From Acidimicrobiia bacterium (GTDB taxonomy: Bacteria; Actinomycetota; Acidimicrobiia; Spongiisociales; ZC4RG35), in assembly GCA_028285585.1 (NCBI GenBank), contig JANQOU010000002.1, positions 1 through 64,000 of the forward strand: DNA of 64,000 nt, read 5' to 3'. Numbering within the stretch: the stretch's first letter is position 1; each line of letters opens with the position of its first letter. The notes under the pieces were generated by a model, which did not search any database, was not told where the DNA came from, and was given only the letters and a program-made list of their open reading frames with translations. The position numbers and the translations under genes were made by a program. Of this stretch, positions 9,234-19,465 are shown piece by piece.

Positions 9234-9275
9234 CGAACGCTACTCGGCTGGGTCGAGTGAGAGTTGATGTCGGAA

Positions 9276-10289
9276 CTATGCCTCGAACAGCCCTTCCGCG
9301 TTCCGCTCGATCCAGGCATCTACGGTCTCCCACTGCTCGAACAGCCAGGCGATGGTTTCATCACGAGCCATCGAGCGGTCGTACTCCGCATACCAATAGG
9401 TCGCCTTGACGGTGCGGCGGATCGGCACACTGCGCCAGATGTCTCCCAAGGACAAGAGATCGTCGAGTCCGACATGAGCAAAGAACATGACGGACGCATG
9501 TGAGGCACCGTCCAGCGCGGCCAGTGTGCCGGCGGTCCTTGGAGGCAAAACATGGTGGAGATGCTCTGCTCTGACAGCCCTGTCGTGCTGGCCGCGTTCC
9601 TCGAGTCTTGCGATCGCCCGGTCACGGCGCCCCGGCGTGAAGTTGGCGCCTTCTGGGAAAACGATCATCGCGCCGTCGTGCGGTATGCCGGCTGCTGCCG
9701 TCGCGATGTCAGCCAGCTGACGCTCCGGGTCCGTGGTGTGAGGATCGCAGAACGTGAACGGCAGACGTTGCACCAGATGGTTAAAGAACGGATCCCACAA
9801 CAGTTTCGTGGTGCCAAGCATTCGTAGCTTCAGGCCTTGCTCGCGGATCAGGTGCCGCGCCAGCAAGAGTGCATCACCTGGGCCGGCGTGGCGCGAGAAG
9901 ACCAGCAGCGCTCGTGACTGGCGGTCATCGAAGTCGAATTCAAAGGTGAACCCGATGAAAAACCTGAGAGCCCGCGTGATCAGCTCGAGCCACCACCCCA
10001 TCACCCAGAGGTGCAGTGACTGCGCCCATCCGGTCTTTACCCAAAGAGTGAAACCACTCGCCAGCCAAAGCAGGAAGGCGATGATCAGCCCGAAGAACTC
10101 GAGGACACAGAACGCTATGCCCAGTCCTACGACGCGGGTGAATCGCCATCCCTTCCGATCGATCAGGTCGATGATCCCCAGCACCAGATGCAGCAGCGGC
10201 GACAAGATCGTGACGATGCCGGCACCGACAAACACCACGGGCGTGACCACGAGCGTACGTATGGCTCGTGGTGGAACCGCTACCGCCAT
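9276..10289 (-). CDS. PlsC-like acyltransferase family membrane protein
   Basis: LLVFSRHAGPGDALLLARHLI...IVFPEGANFTPGRRDRAI; acyltransferase-type HxxxxD-like and FPEG motifs. Confidence 0.75.
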   Translation of the reverse strand: MAVAVPPRAIRTLVVTPVVFVGAGIVTILSPLLHLVLGIIDLIDRKGWRFTRVVGLGIAFCVLEFFGLIIAFLLWLASGFTLWVKTGWAQSLHLWVMGWWLELITRALRFFIGFTFEFDFDDRQSRALLVFSRHAGPGDALLLARHLIREQGLKLRMLGTTKLLWDPFFNHLVQRLPFTFCDPHTTDPERQLADIATAAAGIPHDGAMIVFPEGANFTPGRRDRAIARLEERGQHDRAVRAEHLHHVLPPRTAGTLAALDGASHASVMFFAHVGLDDLLSLGDIWRSVPIRRTVKATYWYAEYDRSMARDETIAWLFEQWETVDAWIERNAEGLFEA

Positions 10290-10609
10290 CAGCGTCTAGA
10301 GGCTTTGGCTCCTGCTCCCCCGCCACCAAGGAACGTGCCTGCTCCAAGCACGAAACCAAAGTCGTACCAGCCGCCAGTGTTGTGGACTTCGTAGATGCTC
10401 ACGTTCTCGGTGAACAGCGACACGACGAACGTCACGGGGATGATGATTCCGTGCCAAAGCCCAGTGAAGAAGCCAGCTAGATCGCCGTCAGCAGCTGCGA
10501 CGTCGACCGACGGGTTCGCGCCCGGTGTGCAAGCGCTCAGGACCACCATTGCCCCGAGAGTCAGAGCGAACCAGAAGAGGCTTCGTTTCACAGCTCCAAC
10601 ACTAGACAA
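10289..10609 (-). CDS. Small lipoprotein / membrane protein
   Basis: LSAC lipobox then a hydrophobic segment GLWHGIIIPVTFVVSLF and Gly-rich C-terminus. Confidence 0.65.
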   Translation of the reverse strand: MSSVGAVKRSLFWFALTLGAMVVLSACTPGANPSVDVAAADGDLAGFFTGLWHGIIIPVTFVVSLFTENVSIYEVHNTGGWYDFGFVLGAGTFLGGGGAGAKASRR

Positions 10610-10624
10610 AGGGCCGGAACCGGG

Positions 10625-11827
10625 TCAGGGCCGACGAGGCGTGATCTCGACCTTCGTGCCGTTGCCTGACCACCATTCCGCCGGGCTCACCCGATCAGCT
10701 GTGCCTGAGCGCTGGTGCAGCCACAGCGCCAACGTGCGCAATCGCCCCTGCGCGAGACGCGCCCACACCCTGTTTGAGAGCTTTGAATGGTCTCGTGTGT
10801 ACGGGCAAACCCTGATGCACACCGAGCAGTCGCTGTTGATCTTCGCCCAATAGGAGAAGCACTTCTCCCCGTCCACGGTCCATTTGGTGACGCCTTTGAT
10901 GTTCGACTGGTTGTAGCGCTCATCTGAAGGTGAACCTCCGGGAATGGCCGAGGCCGGGCACGCGTCGGTGCAGGCGCGACAGAGATCGCACATCTCGGCT
11001 ACGCCGAAGGATCGAGGCTCGTCGAGCAGCAGCGGCAGGTCGGTGTAGATCTTGCCGAAACGGACGTTCGGGCCGTATTCGGGTGTGATGACCAGCCCAT
11101 GCCGGCCGTACTCCCCCAGCCCAGCCTGAATCGCGTACGGGATGGCCAGCCCGGTGTCGTTCATGCTGGGAACCGCTCGGTAACCGAGGTTGCGGATGAA
11201 CTGGGCGATGGACAAGAGCACCAGTGCGTCTTGGGAGTAGCCAAGACCGGTCGCAGCGCCTGCCAGGGCCGACGGGGCCGTCTGTATCCAGGAGGCATCC
11301 ATGGCCTGTCCGACGACGATGACTCTGTCGAGGCCCTCGCCGATTTCGTTCGGCTTCGCCGATTCACTGAGGCGTGAGTATCGGCTGCTGTACTGCCAGC
11401 GCTCGTCGTAAGGGGCTATCCCGACGAGGTCGGCTCCAAGGATCGCTGACACCTTCTTGATGTCGGCAGTCACCTGCTCGGGCGAGCCGATGTCCTCCTT
11501 CTCCGTAGAGGCCTCCCTCAGTGCGGAAAGCGGATCGAGGAACCCGTCGCGTCGGTCAATGTCCTCGAACAGCTCCGCGAAGTGGTCGGCAACATGCCAT
11601 GCGGCGTTCCGCAACGCGTAGTCGTGACGACGAAAGCCTCGGGCTTTGCGCCACTCCCTGAGTGGCTTCCTGTAGGTCTCGTAGAACTTCTCGGTCTTCT
11701 CGTCCCGCACCGTCGGGTCCCACCACGAGCGGTTGAAGACATCGTCGACCTGGCTGAATCGCTCGAATGCATCCGCATCTACGACGAATCCAGCTTTGGC
11801 GTCGCGGGTTTGAAGTTGCTCGGTCAC
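10625..11827 (-). CDS. Reductive-dehalogenase-like protein (two 4Fe-4S motifs, no Tat signal)
   Basis: LGEYGRHGLVITPEYGPNVRFGKIYTDLPL, CDLCRACTDACP and CFSYWAKINSDCSVCIRVCP. Confidence 0.8.
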   Translation of the reverse strand: MTEQLQTRDAKAGFVVDADAFERFSQVDDVFNRSWWDPTVRDEKTEKFYETYRKPLREWRKARGFRRHDYALRNAAWHVADHFAELFEDIDRRDGFLDPLSALREASTEKEDIGSPEQVTADIKKVSAILGADLVGIAPYDERWQYSSRYSRLSESAKPNEIGEGLDRVIVVGQAMDASWIQTAPSALAGAATGLGYSQDALVLLSIAQFIRNLGYRAVPSMNDTGLAIPYAIQAGLGEYGRHGLVITPEYGPNVRFGKIYTDLPLLLDEPRSFGVAEMCDLCRACTDACPASAIPGGSPSDERYNQSNIKGVTKWTVDGEKCFSYWAKINSDCSVCIRVCPYTRDHSKLSNRVWARLAQGRLRTLALWLHQRSGTADRVSPAEWWSGNGTKVEITPRRP

Positions 11828-11859
11828 TGCCTGAGAGAGGCTACCGGCCGTTGCGCCGT

Positions 11860-12924
11860 CTAACTGTTGAGCTCCGATGCGGCTTTGGCTGCTGAATGCT
11901 GGCCCGACGTGCTGCCCGTGAACCTAGGCGCAACTTCTCTGGCGAATGTCTCCCAGCTTCTACTGCTTGCTTCTCTGCCAGCCCAATCCCTGGAGACAAA
12001 CAAGACGCCGCCGACACCGTCGCTCTCGTCGACGACGGCCTGGAGCCTCTTCCCCACTTCGTCGGCGGTTCCCACCATGTTGTGCGCCAGGTAGGTGGCG
12101 ACGATGTCGTCTGGGTCGGTGCTGGTCAATGTCCTGCCGTTGACAGCAGCGTTGAAGTTGAGCTGCTCGTCGACGAGCCCGTCTCTGATCTCTGCAACGG
12201 CCTGTTCGTGTGTCGGAGCGATGTGGAGACCGGACGACAGCATGATCTGATCACGTGACGCCGTCATGCCGGACTCCGCCGCGCCCTGCTCGAGGCCCTC
12301 GTATATCGCACTCACGCTGCGGGGAGGTCCGCCGGTGAGGATGTGGCCACCGACTTTCCCCATCAGTCTGATGTTCTTCGGGTTGGTCGTGGCCATGGCG
12401 AACTGCATGTGCGGTTGCGTGTACGGCCGAAGTTGAAGCGTGGCGTTGTGAAGCTCGAACCAGTCCGTTTTCTCGTCGATCGGTTCGGTGCTGCTCAGCA
12501 GCCGCAAGATGACATCCATCGTCTCGTCGAGACGGCGGCCTGCTTGCTCTTGATCGAGCCCGAACACTTTCAGGTCGGAGGGCAACCCGCCACCGACGCC
12601 TATTCCGAACATCGCCCGTCCTCGGGTCAGGTGATCGAGGAAGATCATGCGATCCAGTGTCACCAGCGGGTGATGCAGACCCGCCTGGATGATCCCGGTT
12701 CCCAGCCGTATGTGGCGGGTTCGCTCGGCCACCGCGGCGATGAACACGTCGGGTGCTGCGATGTTCTCCCACCCTGTGCTGTGGTGCTCCCCCACCCAGA
12801 CCTCGGAGTATCCGAGCTTGTCGAGACGCACGACCAGGTCGAGATCGGACTCGAGGGCAGCGGTCGGGTCTACCGACGGTGGGTGCACCGGCTGGAGGAA
12901 GAGGCCAAAACGCATGATCGACAT
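11860..12924 (-). CDS. LLM-class flavin-dependent oxidoreductase
   Basis: MRFGLFLQPVHPP, YSEVWVGEHHSTGWENIAAPDVFIAAVAERTRHIRLGTGI, HHPLVTLDRMIFLDHLTRGRAMFGIGVGG. Confidence 0.9.
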   Translation of the reverse strand: MSIMRFGLFLQPVHPPSVDPTAALESDLDLVVRLDKLGYSEVWVGEHHSTGWENIAAPDVFIAAVAERTRHIRLGTGIIQAGLHHPLVTLDRMIFLDHLTRGRAMFGIGVGGGLPSDLKVFGLDQEQAGRRLDETMDVILRLLSSTEPIDEKTDWFELHNATLQLRPYTQPHMQFAMATTNPKNIRLMGKVGGHILTGGPPRSVSAIYEGLEQGAAESGMTASRDQIMLSSGLHIAPTHEQAVAEIRDGLVDEQLNFNAAVNGRTLTSTDPDDIVATYLAHNMVGTADEVGKRLQAVVDESDGVGGVLFVSRDWAGREASSRSWETFAREVAPRFTGSTSGQHSAAKAASELNS

Positions 12925-12930
12925 GGTACT

Positions 12931-12960
12931 TCAACATATCGATGTTCGTCAATATGTTGA
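12931..12960. promoter_or_regulatory. Inverted repeat, candidate operator upstream of the LLM oxidoreductase gene
   Basis: TCAACATA-14 nt-TATGTTGA, perfect 8-bp arms. Confidence 0.5.
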
Positions 12961-12985
12961 GGGGAAGGGCTTCGCCTTGGTTGTC

Positions 12986-13798
12986 TTAGGGTGCCTTAGC
13001 GATGATCTCCACAGGCCCAATGACGCCGGCCTCTACAGCTTTGATCATGTTTCCGAACTTGAGCTGGGCTTGCTCTCCCATGAGCAGATGAAGCCCTAGA
13101 GGGGGTGGATTGCCGGTTCTTTGGCGCAGTTCTGCAAAGAAAGACATGGCGTAATCGGACCGATCGGCTGTCTGGAGGATCTCGAAGCCGACATCGGTGA
13201 GAGCGTTGGCATAGTTCTCTGCGGTCGCCAAGAAGCTTCCGGACTGCGAACTGGCCCATGGGACTGGAAAGTCAAACTCGCCGTCGATCAGGGCCATTAT
13301 GTCGTAGACAGCGAACAGGCCTCCTCCGACAAGAGTCCGCGCCACTTCTGAGAATGCGGTCCGCTTATCTGGAAGGTTCATTCCGACATGCAGCATCACC
13401 GCGGCGTCAAAGCTTGCATCCTCGAACGGGAGCTCGTTCACGTCCGCTTGCCGAAACGTCACCGAATTGTCAAGGCCAACGATCTCGGTCAGCGCCGTGG
13501 CCGTTTGAACATATGCCGGCGTCAAGTCGATGCCAACCACAGTGTGGCGACCCGTATGGGCAAGGTATCTAGCTGTGCCGCCGATACCGGAGCCTATGTC
13601 GAGGATGTGACTGGCGGAGGGGATCCCGGCTTGCTCCAAGAGATGCTCGGTGGCTCCCCGACCACCGATGTGAAACTCGTCGACCGGGCCGAGTTGCTCA
13701 ACCGTCAATTCCCGTTCCTCTATACCGGCGTCAGCCGCCGCTCTGAGAATCGACGCTAGAAGGTCGTCCTTGTCGTAATGCCGGGCAATCTCTTCCAT
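12986..13798 (-). CDS. Class I SAM-dependent methyltransferase
   Basis: HILDIGSGIGGTARYLAHTGRHTVVGIDLTPAYV; start taken at MEEIARHYDKDD. Confidence 0.85.
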   Translation of the reverse strand: MEEIARHYDKDDLLASILRAAADAGIEERELTVEQLGPVDEFHIGGRGATEHLLEQAGIPSASHILDIGSGIGGTARYLAHTGRHTVVGIDLTPAYVQTATALTEIVGLDNSVTFRQADVNELPFEDASFDAAVMLHVGMNLPDKRTAFSEVARTLVGGGLFAVYDIMALIDGEFDFPVPWASSQSGSFLATAENYANALTDVGFEILQTADRSDYAMSFFAELRQRTGNPPPLGLHLLMGEQAQLKFGNMIKAVEAGVIGPVEIIAKAP

Positions 13799-13873
13799 GA
13801 CATGGACTATAAGGAACGAGATTGCGCCTTGCTGGCGAGGTCTCGCGTGCACAGCGTGTCGCCAGGCGTCACG

Positions 13874-13889
13874 CGTTGCTATAGCAACG
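13874..13889. promoter_or_regulatory. 16-bp perfect palindrome upstream of the leuA leader
   Basis: CGTTGCTATAGCAACG. Confidence 0.4.
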
Positions 13890-13902
13890 GGGCCGGTTGG
13901 TG

Positions 13903-13930
13903 TTGTCGTCTGAGGACAGGGCGCTACAGT
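13903..13930 (+). promoter_or_regulatory. Putative promoter of the leuA leader transcript
   Basis: TTGTCG - 16 nt - TACAGT, followed 7 nt later by the GTG of the leader peptide. Confidence 0.45.
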
Positions 13931-13937
13931 TCGGGTC

Positions 13938-13979
13938 GTGAATCACGAACTGCGCACCGACCTCCTTCTCCTCATGTAG
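13938..13979 (+). CDS. leuA leader peptide (VNHELRTDLLLLM, clustered Leu codons)
   Basis: GTG AAT CAC GAA CTG CGC ACC GAC CTC CTT CTC CTC ATG TAG followed by hairpins and leuA. Confidence 0.8.
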   Translation: MNHELRTDLLLLM

Positions 13980-14007
13980 GCGGACGCGCACATATTCGTG
14001 TTCCGCC

Positions 14008-14032
14008 AAGCCCCCGACCGGGGGCTTTTTCT
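14008..14032 (+). terminator. Attenuator terminator hairpin of leuA
   Basis: AAGCCCCC-GACC-GGGGGCTT followed by TTT. Confidence 0.8.
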
Positions 14033-14041
14033 ATGGGATGA

Positions 14042-15760
<1,719 letters not shown>

Positions 15761-15805
15761 AATCAGCTTGGAGTTGCGACCGCTGAAGCCGTAGCCTCGG
15801 TAGTT

Positions 15806-17641
15806 GTGGGTGAAGATCTGAAGGAAGGCGAAACGCCCGGCAAACAGAGCCTCGGGGGCGGTTTTAGCCTCATTTGGCGCCAATTGAGGCGAGCCCCTCG
15901 TGAATTCACTCTTGGGGGCTCAGGTTCGGCTCTATATGCGGTGATGACAGTGCTGTCATCGTATGTCGTCGGCTGGATCACCGACGACGTGCTCCTTCCG
16001 GCCGCTTCTGATGGAGATGTCTCCACAGCTCTGCTGGCCGGGGCCGCACTGTTGCTTGTCTTTGTCTCCGCCTTGCGCGGTGTCGGGGTCGTGTTTCGCC
16101 GCATGGGGGCTTACAACGCCACTTACCGGCTCCAGTACCGCGACCGGATAGCTGTCACTGACCGCTATCTCGAGCTCCCAATCGAGTGGCATAGAAGACA
16201 CTCCACAGGCCAACTCCTGGCGAACACCAACGAGGACGTGGAAGCTGCCGCGAATATCGCAGGGCCGCTCCCGATGGCATTCGGCGTTGTTCTCATGCTG
16301 CTCGTCACGGCAGTGCTTCTCATCGTCACCGACCCGTTCCTGGCGTTGGTGGGGTTGGCCGTGGGCCCGGGTCTTATCGCTGTCAACTATGTCTATCAAC
16401 GACGCATGCGCTCCGTTGCCGCGTCTGCTCAGCATCTGCGCGCCGAGGTCGCGGACATCGCCCACGAGTCCTTCGATGCTGCTCTCGTCGTCAAGACGTT
16501 GGGCAGGGAGGACGCAGAAGTTGGCCGGTTCGGCCGGCGTTCAGACGAGTTGCGCGACCGGATGGTCGAGGTCGGTCGCCTGAGGGCGATCTTTGATCCG
16601 ATGATCGAAGCCTTGCCCTCGATCGGCATCCTTGCGGTGCTGGCAGTTGGTGCCTGGAGGGTCGACCTGGGCGTTCTATCGGCGGGAACGCTCGTCACCT
16701 TCGCCTACTTGTTCCGTTTGGTCGCACTGCCGATGCGTGTGTTCGGCTGGCTGCTAGGAGAGCTTCCTCGCTCTGTCGTGGGCCTTCGCCGCGTGGAGGC
16801 CGTATTGGACGCTCAGGAAAGGGTCGAGTACGGATCTCACGACCCGGCCGCCGAAGGTGGTGCAGCGGCAAGTGCCCAACATGCTGGGTATCTCTACCCG
16901 GAGACGGAGCATCAGGACCTGCTCGATCAGACTGTCGCTACGTCTGACGACGACGAGCGCCGAGGGATCGACTCTGTGTCACTCAACATCCCAGCGGGAC
17001 GCACCGTTGCTCTCGTCGGGCCCACCGGGTCGGGGAAGTCGACTATCGCACATCTCCTGGTTCGTCTCTACGACCCGGACCGAGGTGATATCTGCCTCGA
17101 CGGCCACACTCTGATCGATGTCGACAGAGACGCCCTCGCCCAAGCGGTCAGCATCGTCTTTCAAGAGACCTTTCTGTTCAACGACACGATCTACAACAAC
17201 ATCACGCTGTCCGAAGCTCTCGATGAGAGTGATGTTCACAAAGCCGCCAAGCTGGCGAAAGCCCACGAGTTCATCATGGAGCTAGAGGATGGGTACGCCA
17301 CCGTGGTTGGTGAGCGCGGGGCAACCTTGTCGGGTGGCCAGAGACAGCGCATCGCCCTGGCCAGAGCCTTGGTCCGTAAACCTCGGCTGTTGATCCTGGA
17401 CGACGCGACATCAGCAGTCGATCCTTCAGTGGAGTCCGAGATCCTTACCGGTCTGGCGACCTTGGACACGAGTGTGGTCATCGTTGCCTATCGCCGGTCT
17501 TCCATAGTGATGGCTGAGGAGGTCATCTACGTTGACGACGGCAGGGTCATCGACAGAGGATCCCATGAGCGGCTCTATGCGTCGCTTGCCGAATATCGCG
17601 CCTTGATCGACGCTTATGACCAGCTGGAGGAGCCGGCATGA
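15806..17641 (+). CDS. ABC exporter half-transporter (degenerate NBD)
   Basis: TM domain plus GPTGSGKS, LSGGQRQRIALARAL, LLILDDATSAVD. Confidence 0.92.
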   Translation: MGEDLKEGETPGKQSLGGGFSLIWRQLRRAPREFTLGGSGSALYAVMTVLSSYVVGWITDDVLLPAASDGDVSTALLAGAALLLVFVSALRGVGVVFRRMGAYNATYRLQYRDRIAVTDRYLELPIEWHRRHSTGQLLANTNEDVEAAANIAGPLPMAFGVVLMLLVTAVLLIVTDPFLALVGLAVGPGLIAVNYVYQRRMRSVAASAQHLRAEVADIAHESFDAALVVKTLGREDAEVGRFGRRSDELRDRMVEVGRLRAIFDPMIEALPSIGILAVLAVGAWRVDLGVLSAGTLVTFAYLFRLVALPMRVFGWLLGELPRSVVGLRRVEAVLDAQERVEYGSHDPAAEGGAAASAQHAGYLYPETEHQDLLDQTVATSDDDERRGIDSVSLNIPAGRTVALVGPTGSGKSTIAHLLVRLYDPDRGDICLDGHTLIDVDRDALAQAVSIVFQETFLFNDTIYNNITLSEALDESDVHKAAKLAKAHEFIMELEDGYATVVGERGATLSGGQRQRIALARALVRKPRLLILDDATSAVDPSVESEILTGLATLDTSVVIVAYRRSSIVMAEEVIYVDDGRVIDRGSHERLYASLAEYRALIDAYDQLEEPA

Positions 17642-19455
17642 CAGCTTCAACCCCCGGCCCGGAGTCGGTTGCTCCCAAAGAATCCGCGATGCGCACGGTA
17701 AGTCGCGGGCTTCGGCTCTCTCCCGAGCTGCGGCGGGGTTTGGCCGGAACGTTGGCCATCGCGGTAGTGGCGACGGCTGGCCGTGTCATCGTCCCCGTGG
17801 CGATCCAACAGATCATCGATGGCGGCCTTCAAGACGGCGGGGCGGATCTCGTCTTCGTGACGCAGATGACCGCCGTGGCCCTGGCGGCCGTTTTTGTCAC
17901 CGCCGGAGCCACAGGCTGGATGCACCTGCGTCTCGCCAGGGTGTCCGAGACGGCCCTTTCCGGTCTGCGGATTCGAGCGTTTCGCCACATCCACAACCTC
18001 TCGATGCTTCATCAGGCCTCAGAGCAGCGAGGTGTGCTCGTGGCGCGGGTCACCTCTGACGTCGACCAGATAAGCCGATTCATGCAGTGGGCAGGTCTGA
18101 TGCTCATCATCAACGCTCTTCAGGCCTCCCTGGCCTTGGGGGTGATGCTGTGGATGTCGCTGCCCTTGGGTCTTGTGGTCGTGGGGCTTGCCCCGTTCAT
18201 CGTGATGATGATCAAGAGTTTCCAGACCCGACTTCACGTTGCCTATCTGATTGTGCGCGAGAAGGTCGGGCACATGCTCGCATTGCTGGCCGAGACCGTG
18301 GTGGGAGCACCCGTGATCCGCGCATATGGGATCGAAACGAGGACGCGAGAGCGCCTGGAGCAAGCCATAGAGGGCCACAGGGCGTCCGGGACCAGAGCCG
18401 GCCGGTTGTCGTCGGTGTTCTCCGGAGCCGGAGAGATGGCGTCGGCAGTGGTCATTGGTGCTGTTCTGGTCACCGGGACGATCCTGGTTGCACGCGGCTC
18501 CGCGACGGTCGGGACCATCGTGGCCTTCCTTTTTCTCGTGCAACTGTTCGTTCAGCCGGTGCAGGTCATGGGCGAGGCGGTCAACGAAGCGCAGACCGCA
18601 GTTGCCGGCTGGCGGCGTGTGCTCGACATCCTGGACATCGAGCCTGATGTCGCTGATCCTGGGCCAGACGGGAAGACGCTGCCACACGAGCCAGTTGACG
18701 TTGTGTTTGAAGACGTGACGTTTCACTACCCACGTCCAGGTGGCGAGGATGGGCCTTTGCCTTCTGCAGCTCTCATGGACACCTCGATTGCCATTGCCGC
18801 CCAGCAACGTGTCGCTGTGGTCGGTGAGACCGGCTCAGGGAAGACCACATTCGCCAAGCTGCTCTCGCGCCTGATGGATCCGAGCGAAGGTCGGGTGCTC
18901 GTGGGCGGATTGGACATTCGCACCATCCGGTTCGACTCGCTGCGAGATCGGGTTGTCATGGTTCCCCAAGAAGGCGTTCTGTTCCGGGGCACGGTCGCCG
19001 ACAACGTCCGTATGGGGCGTCCCGAGGCGTCCCGGTCCGAGATCCTCGCGACGTTCGAAACCTTGGGGCTCGGCGATTGGATCGATGAGCTGACCAACGG
19101 CCTCGACACCCAGGTTGGCGAAAGGGGCTCGGCGCTGTCTGTTGGCGAGCGGCAGCTCGTCACATTGGCTCGAGCCGCGATAGCTGACCCAGATCTGCTG
19201 ATCCTCGACGAGGCTACGTCTGCCGTCGATCCCGCCACCGAGGTTCGGATCAGCAGCGCTCTTGCCCATCTGATGACCAACCGAACTGTTGTCACCATCG
19301 CCCACCGGCTCTCCACGGCAGAGAGCGCCGATCGAGTCTTGGTCTTTGACGAAGGCCGCATCGTCCAGGACGGCAGCCACACATCGTTGTTGGCCGAGGG
19401 AGGCATCTACGCCGGCCTGTATGCCTCCTGGGAGCGTGGGGTCACCACCGGCTGA
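17638..19455 (+). CDS. ABC exporter half-transporter (partner)
   Basis: GETGSGKTT, LSVGERQLVTLARAAI, LLILDEATSAVD, IAHRLST. Confidence 0.92.
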   Translation: MTASTPGPESVAPKESAMRTVSRGLRLSPELRRGLAGTLAIAVVATAGRVIVPVAIQQIIDGGLQDGGADLVFVTQMTAVALAAVFVTAGATGWMHLRLARVSETALSGLRIRAFRHIHNLSMLHQASEQRGVLVARVTSDVDQISRFMQWAGLMLIINALQASLALGVMLWMSLPLGLVVVGLAPFIVMMIKSFQTRLHVAYLIVREKVGHMLALLAETVVGAPVIRAYGIETRTRERLEQAIEGHRASGTRAGRLSSVFSGAGEMASAVVIGAVLVTGTILVARGSATVGTIVAFLFLVQLFVQPVQVMGEAVNEAQTAVAGWRRVLDILDIEPDVADPGPDGKTLPHEPVDVVFEDVTFHYPRPGGEDGPLPSAALMDTSIAIAAQQRVAVVGETGSGKTTFAKLLSRLMDPSEGRVLVGGLDIRTIRFDSLRDRVVMVPQEGVLFRGTVADNVRMGRPEASRSEILATFETLGLGDWIDELTNGLDTQVGERGSALSVGERQLVTLARAAIADPDLLILDEATSAVDPATEVRISSALAHLMTNRTVVTIAHRLSTAESADRVLVFDEGRIVQDGSHTSLLAEGGIYAGLYASWERGVTTG

Positions 19456-19465
19456 ACGGACTGGC

